Assembly (NCBI GenBank): GCA_002431865.1
Contig: DJEI01000067.1
Location: 10,236 to 73,949, forward strand
Source of the DNA: Lachnospiraceae bacterium UBA5902
GTDB lineage: Bacteria; Bacillota; Clostridia; Lachnospirales; Lachnospiraceae
DNA: 63,714 nucleotides
Direction: 5' to 3'
In this document: positions 43,301-52,347 of the stretch, piece by piece
Layout of the letters: every line of letters begins with the position of its first letter
How positions within the stretch are numbered: the first letter of the stretch is position 1
Notes under the pieces: model-generated
What the model saw: only the letters and a program-made list of their open reading frames with translations
The model's database searches: none
What the model was told of the DNA's origin: nothing
Program-made: the position numbers and the translations under genes

Positions 43301-46300
43301 GGTAAACCGATAGCCCTTTCCTTCCGTGAGTTGTTCTGTTTTTAAAAGCTGCATCGGAACCGTATGTACTGTTCCATCCAGTGTCTTCATATACGTGATT
43401 ACATTTTCCGGCGCAATGCCGCCTATAAATTCAGCACATATTGTCCAGTCATTATCCGCCTCCTCATTGAATGAATACCAATAAAATGATGGAGGGGTAA
43501 AGTATTGCGACGTCGAGTACAGATATCCCCCATTAAAACTTCTGCCCAGACGGTTTGTCTGATAGAAAGACCAAGAGTCTAATGAAGAGATTGTTCTTGC
43601 AAAAGTAACCTCTGTGGAAACCTGTCCTCCACCTACCTCAGCTGTTAACAGAAATGTCTGCCCTTGCAGCGTATCTGCCGGGAGATTATAGGTAAAGGTC
43701 ACATTTCCAAGTCCATTTGTATATCCTGTTCCCACCTGCTTTCCATCCAGCAAAAGTGTAACACTGCTGTATGGTGCTGCATAAACAGTCACCTTATTCC
43801 CAGTCAGAGAGTATAAGTCTCCCGCTGCCGGACGGATCTCATAATCGTGGACTGTCAATGTCTTACTCCCGATTGGTGCCGTTATTCCGTCTGCCGCCGC
43901 AACTGCCGAAAGACTGTATACGCCCGTCTTTTCACAGGAAAGTCCAAGATATAGCATACCCTCCTGCAGGGTCTTGTTTATCGTAATAGTATTCTCTTTC
44001 TCTGATACCGTATAATCTGAATCCTTCAGGCTTTCCGTTTCTGTACAGATATATCTCAGGCTCATATTCTCCGGCAACAAAAGAGAGATTTTTCCACTTT
44101 TTCCTTCTGCAAAGCCATAATACACGCTTACATTAAAAGTCTGTTTCTTAATTACATAATTAGCTTTGGATACAATTGAGCATTTTTCTTTGTCTAAAAG
44201 TCCGGATACATTATTTTTCAGCAAAGGAACCTTTACTTCTACCTGCTTGGTCTTCCCATCGGAAACCTCTGCCGTCACCTTTGCATAGTCCTTTCCTTCT
44301 GTCAATCCCATGCCTTCCAGCACATCCATCGACGTCACTGCAGAAAAGCTATCATTGACATTATAAGCGATAATGGTATACGTTCCTGCTTTTAGTCCTT
44401 CTGTCAGGTAAAGTCCATCTGATGCTATTTTACTTTTACCCTCCAGACTTCCGTTCTCATTAAACACAAGAATATAGTTATCCCCTGCAAAGCTGCTGTC
44501 TGTTGTAATCTTCAGTTTTCCCCATGCCTTCAATGGAAGTTTGAAAATTCCTTCCTCCCGGCTGGCTGTCACGCTTCCCCCGGCATATCCAATTTCATCC
44601 GCATTCACAGTCAGTGTCAGATTGTTTTCCGTAACAGTTTCCTTCAGAACCACATTTGGATACTGAAGAACATAATCTGTACCTTCTTTTAATATCCTCT
44701 CATCCGCTTTTAAGCTGATCTCCAGATTTCGAAAACTGCTGACCGCTGCGGTTCCAAAATCCACTTTCATCAAATTATTGACCGGTAGCTTGTCCTTATC
44801 GGCAAAAATGATTTCTCCCAGATTCCAATCTTCATCGAGCGACATCTGGATAAAATGCTTATTATAGTAACCATCCAGCATAACTTCCGCCGTCACCTTC
44901 GTTCCTGCGTCAGCTTTTACTGAAAACCGATTACCGGTGAACGTAACCGTAAGCTTCTGATTGTTCTGAAATACTTCTACCTCTGCACCGGTAGGAATTG
45001 TACCGGACACCGTATACATCTGCTTTGTCTCATCCAGAGCCTCAAAGGTATATCTGTATGCATAAAGTTCTTTCTGCTGTGCCTCGTAAAATTGTTTCAG
45101 CATAGACGGATTTCCCTCTGAATCTGTCTGATATGCCCTGATTACCGCCCTTTCCGCAAATGGATCCTCATAATTTACACCATCTATTGTTACCATTTCC
45201 GTACTGGCAGATCCGCCTGATGTGCCATAAGGCATCAGCTTAAAATCCCGGTTAGGGAATTCCACGATAATTGCAGTATATGTACTTCCTGTCTCCCCAA
45301 CCTGTTCCTTAAAACAATATTTAAATGCGCCTCCATATATTTCATTTACCGTTTCCGGTACAACCACCTTTGTTCCTGCCAGGCCCTCACAATACGCAAA
45401 TGCATGTGCGCCAATAATCTCCACGCCCGGACTCAATGTGAGAGAAGTCATACCTGTATCATAAAATGCATCTTCCCCAATTTTTTTAATAGATGAAGGA
45501 ATTACAACAGAATCAAACGAGCAGTTGCTAAACGCATCATCCCCAATCTCTATAACAGAGTCAAGATTTAATACCTCGTTCAGTTCCGAAACCGGCAAAG
45601 CCGTACACCCATCAAAACCTGTAACCGTTGTAAATTCCGAATTATTTGGCCATTCAATGCTGGTCAATGATTTGCAATTTGAAAATGCGTCGTGGTCTAT
45701 TGTCGTCAGGCTGTCCGGCAGATGAAGCTGTGTAATTGCTGTTTCGCAAAACGCCTGCCATCCAATGCTTTTCAGATTATTTCCAAAAACAATAGAAGAT
45801 AAACTTGTACATTCTGCAAATGCATTTTGTTCTACCGTTTCCACTCCATCCGGAAGCGTTATTTCGGTAAGTCCCGTCTCCTGGAACACCCCTTCTCCGA
45901 TTATCGTAAGGGCTGTATCGGATATATCTGCGCTTTTCAGCGCTGAACACTGGTAAAAGGCACTTTCCCCAAGTGTAGAAAGTGATGTTGGAAACACCAC
46001 CTTTGTAAGCGCCTGATTTTTGTAGAACGCATATTTTCCAATACTTGTAAGCTTACTGCAGGCAGAAAGATTGACCTCTGTAAGCCCACAATTGGAAAAT
46101 GCATTTTCTTCTACTGAAACAAGCTCCTTACACGCTGAAAAATCCACCGTTTTCAGATCTTCACAACTATCAAATGCCCATTTTCCAACGCTTTTCAATC
46201 CCTTTGGAAATACCACAGAGGTAATTACTGTATAGCTAAATGCGTTTCCTCCAATGTTCAAGGTTTCCTCACATGCTGAAAAATTCACAGATGTAAGGCT

Positions 46301-46975
46301 GGTGCAGCCAGAAAAAGCCCCATCCCCAATACTTGTCAGACGGGATGGAAATATTACCTGTATCAGTGCTTTATCACCATAAAATGCATAGGCAGCAATA
46401 TCCAATGTATTTTTTGTACATGCTGAAAAATCCACAGATGCAAGACTGGTACAGCCACTGAATGCACGCTCCCCAATATTTGTCAAATTTGCAGGAAGCA
46501 CCACGGATGTAAGGGATGTTTTTTTAGAAAAAGCATACTCGTTGATGGTTGTTACCGCCTTATCTTCAATACTACCCGGAATTATCGCTTCCGTAACCGT
46601 ATCGTCACATCCGGTAATGGCAATCGTATTGTTCTCCAATATCTGATATGTGATCATACCCCCTGTGACTTCGAAAGTGCTGTCATTTGAGGACATCACA
46701 CACATGCTGCTATCCGTAACATCTGCTTCTTCTGTTTCATTCTCTGTTGTCTCCGCCGCAGCTTCCGTTGTATCATTCTCATCTACAGAAACATTTGTCA
46801 CAGTTTCGGCTGTATCGTCCTCATCTGCAGGAACATCTGTCACAGCTTCCGTTGTTTTATTTTCATTTTCCGAAACACCCTCCGCTTTTACATTTTCCCC
46901 TAATACAAGTGAAAAGATCATACTGATTGCTAACGTTAGTGCCAGTATTCTTGTCTTCATTTTCTTCATATACAC
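40331..46975 (-). CDS. Giant BspA-like leucine-rich-repeat surface protein, sortase-anchored
   Basis: 2214 residues. Signal peptide (MKKMKTRILALTLAISMIFSLVLG, broken here) then a Thr/Glu-rich stretch. Residues about 100-560 hold some 18 BspA-type LRR_5 repeats (pattern I(G/S)..AF..C..L..V..P). A beta-rich middle follows, then a helical Lys/Gln/Glu part near 1190-1330, a carboxypeptidase-regulatory-like domain near 1670-1760, an Ig-like (Big_1) domain near 1860-1960, a chitobiase C-terminal-like domain near 1970-2035 and a His/Cys-rich motif near 2060-2120. The C-terminus LSPETGD, a hydrophobic span and KKHRR form a sortase signal with SPETG in place of LPxTG. Likely an adhesin or glycan-binding protein on the cell wall (inference). 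Single-gene unit. Confidence 0.9.
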   Translation of the reverse strand: MYMKKMKTRILALTLAISMIFSLVLGENVKAEGVSENENKTTEAVTDVPADEDDTAETVTNVSVDENDTTEAAAETTENETEEADVTDSSMCVMSSNDSTFEVTGGMITYQILENNTIAITGCDDTVTEAIIPGSIEDKAVTTINEYAFSKKTSLTSVVLPANLTNIGERAFSGCTSLASVDFSACTKNTLDIAAYAFYGDKALIQVIFPSRLTSIGDGAFSGCTSLTSVNFSACEETLNIGGNAFSYTVITSVVFPKGLKSVGKWAFDSCEDLKTVDFSACKELVSVEENAFSNCGLTEVNLSACSKLTSIGKYAFYKNQALTKVVFPTSLSTLGESAFYQCSALKSADISDTALTIIGEGVFQETGLTEITLPDGVETVEQNAFAECTSLSSIVFGNNLKSIGWQAFCETAITQLHLPDSLTTIDHDAFSNCKSLTSIEWPNNSEFTTVTGFDGCTALPVSELNEVLNLDSVIEIGDDAFSNCSFDSVVIPSSIKKIGEDAFYDTGMTSLTLSPGVEIIGAHAFAYCEGLAGTKVVVPETVNEIYGGAFKYCFKEQVGETGSTYTAIIVEFPNRDFKLMPYGTSGGSASTEMVTIDGVNYEDPFAERAVIRAYQTDSEGNPSMLKQFYEAQQKELYAYRYTFEALDETKQMYTVSGTIPTGAEVEVFQNNQKLTVTFTGNRFSVKADAGTKVTAEVMLDGYYNKHFIQMSLDEDWNLGEIIFADKDKLPVNNLMKVDFGTAAVSSFRNLEISLKADERILKEGTDYVLQYPNVVLKETVTENNLTLTVNADEIGYAGGSVTASREEGIFKLPLKAWGKLKITTDSSFAGDNYILVFNENGSLEGKSKIASDGLYLTEGLKAGTYTIIAYNVNDSFSAVTSMDVLEGMGLTEGKDYAKVTAEVSDGKTKQVEVKVPLLKNNVSGLLDKEKCSIVSKANYVIKKQTFNVSVYYGFAEGKSGKISLLLPENMSLRYICTETESLKDSDYTVSEKENTITINKTLQEGMLYLGLSCEKTGVYSLSAVAAADGITAPIGSKTLTVHDYEIRPAAGDLYSLTGNKVTVYAAPYSSVTLLLDGKQVGTGYTNGLGNVTFTYNLPADTLQGQTFLLTAEVGGGQVSTEVTFARTISSLDSWSFYQTNRLGRSFNGGYLYSTSQYFTPPSFYWYSFNEEADNDWTICAEFIGGIAPENVITYMKTLDGTVHTVPMQLLKTEQLTEGKGYRFTFAGEVTLPSNGTQVVTEAQLPEEFSIDWVDQGQTFTYDADTVEKSQKKAAEITAQRKQESEEIATSLTEIRNQYMQEYAQTNGLTYTENPDFDASEYIFGAKYRVSETMPEWFEKQTPEVQAAFYNAEKAIDEAMESFSEMMGLKKNITEYQSWEEVYADMGITMKENTRTAEELRADGFEVCVNADGTFTAFKDHAKESEETQSAGRMKMALAREGGVSGITGGYTFIDASGNEIDYNGEAAANFDQGARNAFIGVSGNALDALDQVMHLPGVTDSQLALNATTGLATAGSLIGAATGIEGAMQDSEAYVDYTVREADMQGYIDELKMFEERYKDKPLCSNAIMRERYVAMDLRLYMGLEKDRYCANSVVGSLFTIAGAMDKTVTTTALSTMWDFGSNYTGVRRAAEVTRLSAELDRLTRERKQKCDDTDMEKIMKKTHKVQPIMDPSGFVYEAVESNTLSDVKATVYYAEDSSGTNAQVWNAEDYEQINPQITDDSGVFAWDVPTGWWQVRFEKDGYENAQTEWMRVPPPKMGLKIAMTSEKTPEVVSANAYTDYIEVVFSQYMDTTENPVLPEGMTGEWQMVENGYSKVLHITKDGGFRKDDIVSFTLKGVKNYAGKTLADYSSGDLTVSVRPAEIILNYENIIPAKAGEEATFTVRVKDSEGNYVENVTVEALIGSTQIASFAENKANAEAVTDAEGKTKFQISTNLPGYTNMTFRVKGTTLEKVMKLHVSMEENRPKRPTAQIGETLFDENSPKNNYITVSEGEMLTLTAEEGVTIYYTTDDTCPCQNSASRKIYTKPIKIMKNTKYRIAAYKDGMDYSERLNVTVTVDAAHVHDYGTEWKSDSESHWHECICGAQANKAAHDMEVKNAKAATETETGYTGDQVCKVCGYMISGKVIPVKETTKPDDSKPADTTENPKPADVQDNEETSETSGDEKTDSKENALSPETGDQENLSLWFALIVISCFGVATCIMYEKKHRRNFFP

Positions 46976-47062
46976 TCCCTGCCTTCCTTATTTTTTATCA
47001 CAATATCATCAATGTCATAATGTTCTTTCATAATTATATATTAAATTCTTTTATGAATTTTC

Positions 47063-47099
47063 ATAATTTCCGACATGGCATTGTCTTTATGGAAATTAT
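47063..47099. promoter_or_regulatory. Spaced inverted repeat upstream of the surface-protein gene
   Basis: Perfect 9-bp arms ATAATTTCC (47063-47071) and GGAAATTAT (47091-47099), 19 bp apart, about 90-125 bp before the giant gene start. It could be a regulator site or a hairpin. The remaining 46976-47062 is AT-rich with a TATAAT but no convincing -35. Confidence 0.4.
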
Positions 47100-47111
47100 A
47101 GTCAGACATAG

Positions 47112-47157
47112 AAAAACCCCCTTTCATTAGACTTGTTTTATCTAAAAAAAGGGGGGT
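47112..47157 (-). terminator. Terminator of the 570-residue membrane protein gene
   Basis: Minus strand: AACCCCCCTTT pairs with AAAGGGGGTT with an inner TTAGA/TCTAA stem, then TTTC. Strong GC stem. Confidence 0.85.
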
Positions 47158-47225
47158 TCACTTCGATATAGTATTTGCTTTTTATCTAATCAAAGAGAAA
47201 TGAATTTTTCCACTTCGAAGTATAA

Positions 47226-48938
47226 CTATTCATAAGAGAGAAGTGTATTCACACCATCTTCACCTTCCATATAGTGAACCGTGATTACATCACCTTCCTC
47301 AATCTTGATCAGGCTTTCATTATCAGCAAAATTCTGTTTGTAGACAGAACGATCTTTCGCTGTGATATACACATATGTCTCATTTTCTACCGTGATGTAC
47401 CGGATCTGTGTGACTGTAATCTTCTTACTCAACGTATCTTCGCTGACATCCTTTCCACTTGTCGCAATGCTGTTTTCGGCAAGCAGCTCCCGGTAACTTG
47501 CAAGTGCTTCCTTCTGTGTCGCACCGGTTGCCACAATGCTGTACTTCTCCACATTGACAAGTGCATACATCTTCACGAGTCCCGCATTATCTTTGAGTAC
47601 CATGATATAAGTTGGTACATTTGCGATGTTGATCAGAGATGGGAACGATGCCGTATATCCAAGGTTCTGTACTTGTCCTTCCGCAGAGGACATCGCAGAA
47701 TGTTCTTCTGCACCTGCGATTGCAAAATACTTACTCTCCGCAGTTCTTGAATTCATCAATACGAATCCGATATTAGACTGGTCCCCATTGACAGATGTCA
47801 CACCTGTGTATACCCACACATCGCCATCCATCACCTTGTAACCATAATCGTCGGTCGTAACCTTACAGCCTTTGTTGCCAATCTTGCTATTTATAAATCC
47901 TCCTGACAGCATACCATACCAGTTGTACCTGTTACATAAAAGATCACCATCATACACACGATCTACCCAATTTGGAATATCACCCAGATCCATATATTCA
48001 CAATCACCGCTGCATGGATCACAAAGCACGATTCCCTTCACATCCTTCGCTCCAAATAAGCCTGCATTTGGTTTTAATACCGGACAGATATAATATGGAT
48101 TTCCTTCGTTATCCAGCTCAAAATAATATCCGTTGAAATCAGATGTCGGATACGAAAGCTGTACATGCCGCTGCAGATTCTTGCCAAAACATGCAGAAGG
48201 AGAATACTGAATCGGCTTTTCAAGCTTCACATAATCTGCTTCATTTTTGACCGGATCAACGAGCACGTATCCCGGAATTCCGGCATCTTTATTATTCAGA
48301 TATTTGATAAATCCCGCATATTCAAGCGGTGCGACCTTCATCGGCACACCGTTATAATCAATGGTGCTGTATGTCTCGCTCACCTGATACTGGCTGACAA
48401 CGTCAGACAGGGAACCAATCGCACGATCACCGATGATTCTCGCACTATCCGTATCCATCAGTGCAATGTTATTGATATTTTCACTTTCCGGTACATCCGT
48501 TGCAAAATCACCATCCTCAACCTTGATAATTCCTGCATATTTCGATGCACGGAACAATTTGGAAGATGCCAGCCCGCCAATGATCAATCCTACAATCAGC
48601 ACAAGGATTGCTGTAAATGAAACCATTACCACCTTTGTCGAACCAACGGTTTCTTTGATATTACCTTTTTTGGTAATGCGTGTTCCATTGAAATCAAAGG
48701 AACAGAATCCGATTGCCGCAAGCGTAAGTATCACCCATGTCCAGAATCCAGAGGTATGTATATTGATTGCCGGTGTGAGAAAATAATAAAACAATGCTTC
48801 CACAACGACCAGCAACACATACAGAAGAATGTTTGATCTGCGGATAGCAAATCCTGTTTTTCCATTTTTCTGCTGTTTCTTCCTGCGCTCTTTTTCCATA
48901 TCTACATCATATTCGACTTTAACTTTGTTTTTTGCCAT
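47226..48938 (-). CDS. Membrane protein of unknown function
   Basis: 570 residues. A charged N-terminus (residues 1-30) precedes three hydrophobic helices (about 33-55, 65-85, 105-130), then about 430 residues with no membrane segments, probably extracytoplasmic, containing Cys-rich FCDPCSGDCEY-like sequence near residue 305. The C-terminus (residues 515-570) resembles a small OB-like or SH3-like beta domain. No family name can be assigned with confidence. It follows fumB by 1 nt (stop/start abut), so it is translated from the same message. Confidence 0.75.
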   Translation of the reverse strand: MAKNKVKVEYDVDMEKERRKKQQKNGKTGFAIRRSNILLYVLLVVVEALFYYFLTPAINIHTSGFWTWVILTLAAIGFCSFDFNGTRITKKGNIKETVGSTKVVMVSFTAILVLIVGLIIGGLASSKLFRASKYAGIIKVEDGDFATDVPESENINNIALMDTDSARIIGDRAIGSLSDVVSQYQVSETYSTIDYNGVPMKVAPLEYAGFIKYLNNKDAGIPGYVLVDPVKNEADYVKLEKPIQYSPSACFGKNLQRHVQLSYPTSDFNGYYFELDNEGNPYYICPVLKPNAGLFGAKDVKGIVLCDPCSGDCEYMDLGDIPNWVDRVYDGDLLCNRYNWYGMLSGGFINSKIGNKGCKVTTDDYGYKVMDGDVWVYTGVTSVNGDQSNIGFVLMNSRTAESKYFAIAGAEEHSAMSSAEGQVQNLGYTASFPSLINIANVPTYIMVLKDNAGLVKMYALVNVEKYSIVATGATQKEALASYRELLAENSIATSGKDVSEDTLSKKITVTQIRYITVENETYVYITAKDRSVYKQNFADNESLIKIEEGDVITVHYMEGEDGVNTLLSYE

Positions 48939-48939
48939 A

Positions 48940-49548
48940 TTAATTATGCTCCTTCAGATAGTCTGCAACCGCCGTCTCATACAGATTATGTCCTTCACTG
49001 TCGATCACAACGATAACAGGAAGATTCTCGACACGCATCTTACGGATTGCTTCGGTTCCAAGATCATCATAAGCAATCACTTCTGACTCCTTGATGCACT
49101 TGGATAGCAGTGCGCCTGCTCCGCCAACGGCTGCCATATACACGGCTTTTTCCTTCACGATTGCATCAATTACTGCCTGACTGCGCTTACCTTTTCCGAT
49201 CATGCCCTTCAAACCCTTCGACAACAGAAGCGGCGTATATTTATCCATCCGGCTGCTCGTGGTAGGTCCCGCAGAACCGATCACCTGTCCCGGCTTTGCT
49301 GGTGTTGGTCCAAGATAATAGATTGTATTTCCTGTGATATCCAATGGCAGAATCTTATCCTCATACAGTTTTGCGCCGGTATAATCAATTTCTGGATGCT
49401 TCTCCTGCTCAGCACAGATAGCATCATACATCCGCTTGTGTGCAGCATCTCTGGCACTGTAAATTGTGCCGGTCAGATAAATATAATCTCCCGCATGAAG
49501 CTCCTTTAATTCCTCTTCGCTAAATGGTACTGAAATATGTCGTTCCAT
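48940..49548 (-). CDS. fumB: Fumarate hydratase, class I, beta subunit
   Basis: 202 residues, Fe-S hydro-lyase C-terminal (TtdB-like) domain: VIGSAGPTTSSRMDKYTPLLLSKG with substrate-binding residues, and IVKEKAVYMAAVGGAGALL. With the alpha subunit it interconverts fumarate and malate using an oxygen-labile 4Fe-4S cluster. Normally the alpha and beta genes are adjacent; here a DUF4153-type gene lies between them. The symbol is used for the two-subunit type, not the E. coli FumB. Confidence 0.92.
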   Translation of the reverse strand: MERHISVPFSEEELKELHAGDYIYLTGTIYSARDAAHKRMYDAICAEQEKHPEIDYTGAKLYEDKILPLDITGNTIYYLGPTPAKPGQVIGSAGPTTSSRMDKYTPLLLSKGLKGMIGKGKRSQAVIDAIVKEKAVYMAAVGGAGALLSKCIKESEVIAYDDLGTEAIRKMRVENLPVIVVIDSEGHNLYETAVADYLKEHN

Positions 49549-49570
49549 TCTCTAATCCTCCTTTTTTTGT

Positions 49571-49612
49571 CACCACGCGTTAGCGTGATGACCTACGCGC
49601 GCATCAGCGCGC
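49571..49612 (-). repeat. Two-hairpin interspersed element, copy 2
   Basis: Minus strand: GCGCGC-TGAT-GCGCGC, linker GTAGGT, CATCACG-CTAACG-CGTGGTG. The same layout as 2682-2723, with compensated changes in the first stem. It lies between the DUF4153-type stop and the fumB start. Confidence 0.8.
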
Positions 49613-49633
49613 TTCCTATTTTATTTGTTGTAT

Positions 49634-51415
49634 TTACTTCGTCAGCATATATCCTATTATGTGCATCCATTTTATCGTGGTTTGCTCATCATTGATTTCA
49701 AAACTGACATACGTTACAATCAATTTTTCTGTATCACTGATTTGAATTTCATAGACTTTGTCTTTTTCATCTACGACCTGATTTTCATTTTTACCTTCCA
49801 GATCCTCGTAATATGAAATGCAGGAAGTAAGATCTACACCCTCATATACATTATCTCCGGCTGTGATTGATGTGTTCTCATATTCATGAACAGAACTTTC
49901 ATCCCGCCAATGTTCCTCTACCCCATAGATTTTTTTATAACCATCAATAGCCAATCCATCCTCTTCCATCGGATCTGCATAGAAATACACTGAGTTCCAT
50001 TGATCGTCACTGTCCCGGTCATACAGCATGTTATGTAATTCGTCCCGCTCCGCTTCGGTAAGAGAGTTATCCAGATATCGCCTGCCATATGCATTTGTAC
50101 GCAGATAATCATATGCTTTTGCAGCTTCCTCCATATCCAATATCCGATTCTTAACCAACCGGCTTTTCTGTGACTGATATGACAGATATTGTGCATTTCC
50201 AAATGGAAGCAGAAGTCCGACAAATAAAAATCCAACTAAGACTAGAATGAGATTTTCATAGTGCCAGTTTGTTTGTGCCTCTTTCTGATTTTTCTCATAT
50301 ATATTTTCTTTTCCTGCATCGTCTACATCTGCCTGATTTTTATATATCTCTTTCTTTTCTACGCGACTAACATACAGCACATAGGTTTTCTCCCACAGAA
50401 TATAGATGATCTGCAGCAATATAAACATCCACGCCGCATATCGTTGCTCCGTCAGTCCATATGCTTTGACACGCACCGACATCGAATAAATCTCAAGCAG
50501 GATAAACGGTGCATAGATATATTTCGTGATCGAAATAAGTTTCACATAACGTGAAGCTTTCTCCTCCACGAATCCCGATGCCATCATCCAGATTGGCATT
50601 CCAATCGCAAAAAGACTCGCACAGATGCCGAATATCTCGTTGCTCGGAACTTCCTGTGTCACAAAGATTTTTGCCACATAGAGATAGATTACGAACATCG
50701 CAATCCACACACATGGAAGTAACACATAGGATACAAATTTCTTCGTAAATGCCGCGTTATCTTCGCTTGTGTCCGAGACAGCAAGCAAACAGGTTGGGAA
50801 ATACGCAAGTGCACTCAGCAATAACTGGATATTCAACTCCACTCTGAACGTATCTATATCCACAAGCAATGCATTTATAATTTCAAGAATCAGAATAACC
50901 GCAATATTCAGCACCAAATAGACGCCAACTGCCCGGAGCAATGCGAATATGATTCGTCCGATACAATGTGGCAGATCCAGTTGTTGCTGCCGAAGCAATA
51001 CATAAATTGCAAGAAGCACCATGCACGCAATGTAAAAATACAAGATACTTTCAAATATCAGATTCGGTATATCTGCTTTCTGTGCTTTAAGAACCTCTGC
51101 CAAATTATTAAATACTATCGCAATCACAAACGTTATGCCATAACCAATCAGCCATTTCCGTTTGTTCTTCTGTGCTTCTACTGCTGTTTTCTTCCACAGA
51201 CTCTCAACCAGAAAATTCCCGGCAAGCCAGATAGAACAGACAGTCACGATGGATTCTATATCAAACCCTTTTTTCTGATTTGCTATGATACTCGCAATCG
51301 CAATAATCAGCGCACAGAAAATACTTGCAGCATAACGTATGTAGATCTGCTTGAATTTCGCCATATTCTGGTTAATATAATTTGAAACCTTTCCCAAGTG
51401 CATATTCCTTTCCAT
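49634..51415 (-). CDS. DUF4153-type polytopic membrane protein
   Basis: 593 residues. About 11-12 helices in residues 25-420, then a roughly 170-residue polar C-terminal domain outside the membrane (LDMEEAAKAYDYLRTNAYGRRYLDNSLTEAE...). This is the DUF4153 layout found in Firmicutes, of unknown function. The start is uncertain: MERNMHLGK or MHLGKVSNY, neither with a strong ribosome site. It splits the fumarate hydratase genes and is flanked by repeat copies 2 and 3. Confidence 0.75.
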   Translation of the reverse strand: MERNMHLGKVSNYINQNMAKFKQIYIRYAASIFCALIIAIASIIANQKKGFDIESIVTVCSIWLAGNFLVESLWKKTAVEAQKNKRKWLIGYGITFVIAIVFNNLAEVLKAQKADIPNLIFESILYFYIACMVLLAIYVLLRQQQLDLPHCIGRIIFALLRAVGVYLVLNIAVILILEIINALLVDIDTFRVELNIQLLLSALAYFPTCLLAVSDTSEDNAAFTKKFVSYVLLPCVWIAMFVIYLYVAKIFVTQEVPSNEIFGICASLFAIGMPIWMMASGFVEEKASRYVKLISITKYIYAPFILLEIYSMSVRVKAYGLTEQRYAAWMFILLQIIYILWEKTYVLYVSRVEKKEIYKNQADVDDAGKENIYEKNQKEAQTNWHYENLILVLVGFLFVGLLLPFGNAQYLSYQSQKSRLVKNRILDMEEAAKAYDYLRTNAYGRRYLDNSLTEAERDELHNMLYDRDSDDQWNSVYFYADPMEEDGLAIDGYKKIYGVEEHWRDESSVHEYENTSITAGDNVYEGVDLTSCISYYEDLEGKNENQVVDEKDKVYEIQISDTEKLIVTYVSFEINDEQTTIKWMHIIGYMLTK

Positions 51416-51446
51416 GAATATTTCTACTTCATATATTACTTAATGT

Positions 51447-51480
51447 CACCACAAGATATCATGATGAGCTGTGCACACTT
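51447..51480 (-). repeat. Two-hairpin interspersed element, degenerate copy 3
   Basis: Minus strand keeps GTGTGCAC, a short linker and CATCATGATATCTTGTGGTG, where CATCA/TGGTG still pair as in copies 1 and 2. It is the same orientation as copy 2 and lies on the other side of the DUF4153-type gene. Confidence 0.5.
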
Positions 51481-51501
51481 CATTATATCTTATATTATTT
51501 T

Positions 51502-52344
51502 TTATAATACAACTGTCTTATGACGGTTTACATGACAGCACATATTGACTGCAAGCGGCATACCTGCGATATGCGTTGCGTAGGTTTCAATATTGACTGC
51601 AAGCGCCGTTGTCTTTCCTCCAAGTCCTCCCGGCCCGATTCCAGTCTTATTCACAAGCTCCAATATCTCATCTTCGAGCTTCGCAATATGTGCCTTCTCC
51701 GAATGTGAACCTGCCGGTCTTGTGAGTGCTTTCTTCGCAAGCTTTGCCGCAAGCTCAAAATCACCGCCAAGTCCAACACCGACTACCATCGGAGGACATG
51801 CATTTGGTCCGGCGTCCTTCACAGCTGCAAGCACGGACTGACGGATTCCTTCTTCCCCATCTGCCGGTTTCAACATATACACCTTGCTCATATTCTCACT
51901 TCCAAAGCCCTTCGGCGCAATCGTGATCTCCAACTTATCTCCCGGCACAATATCATAATGGATGATTGCCGGTGTATTGTCTCCGGTATTTTCACGCTGC
52001 AATGGATCCTTCACAACAGATTTCCGCAGATATCCGTCGGTATATCCTCTTCTCACACCTTCGTTGATGGCATCTGTGAGATTCATTCCTTCAATGTGCA
52101 GATCCTGTCCAACATTCACGAAGAACACTGCCATCCCTGTATCCTGACAGATTGGCGTCTTATCTTCTCCGGCAATCTCCATATTCTCGATCAACTGATT
52201 CAAGATCTGCTTGCCGAGTGTGCTGTCTTCCTCTTTCGCTGCCTGACGTATCTTACCATCCATATCATCTGCCAGATACAGATTGGCTGAGATACACATT
52301 TCTTTCACTGCTTCAATGATTTTGTCTGTGTGTAATGTTCGCAT
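51502..52344 (-). CDS. fumA: Fumarate hydratase, class I, alpha subunit
   Basis: 280 residues (TtdA-like). Three cluster-ligand Cys are present in PICQDTG, NACPPMVVG and VNMCCH. Works with the beta subunit at 48940-49548. Its AAAGGAG ribosome site lies inside the last codons of the HEPN gene, and its ATG is 3 nt after that stop, so it depends on translation or transcription through the toxin-antitoxin module. Confidence 0.93.
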   Translation of the reverse strand: MRTLHTDKIIEAVKEMCISANLYLADDMDGKIRQAAKEEDSTLGKQILNQLIENMEIAGEDKTPICQDTGMAVFFVNVGQDLHIEGMNLTDAINEGVRRGYTDGYLRKSVVKDPLQRENTGDNTPAIIHYDIVPGDKLEITIAPKGFGSENMSKVYMLKPADGEEGIRQSVLAAVKDAGPNACPPMVVGVGLGGDFELAAKLAKKALTRPAGSHSEKAHIAKLEDEILELVNKTGIGPGGLGGKTTALAVNIETYATHIAGMPLAVNMCCHVNRHKTVVL

Positions 52345-52347
52345 GGT

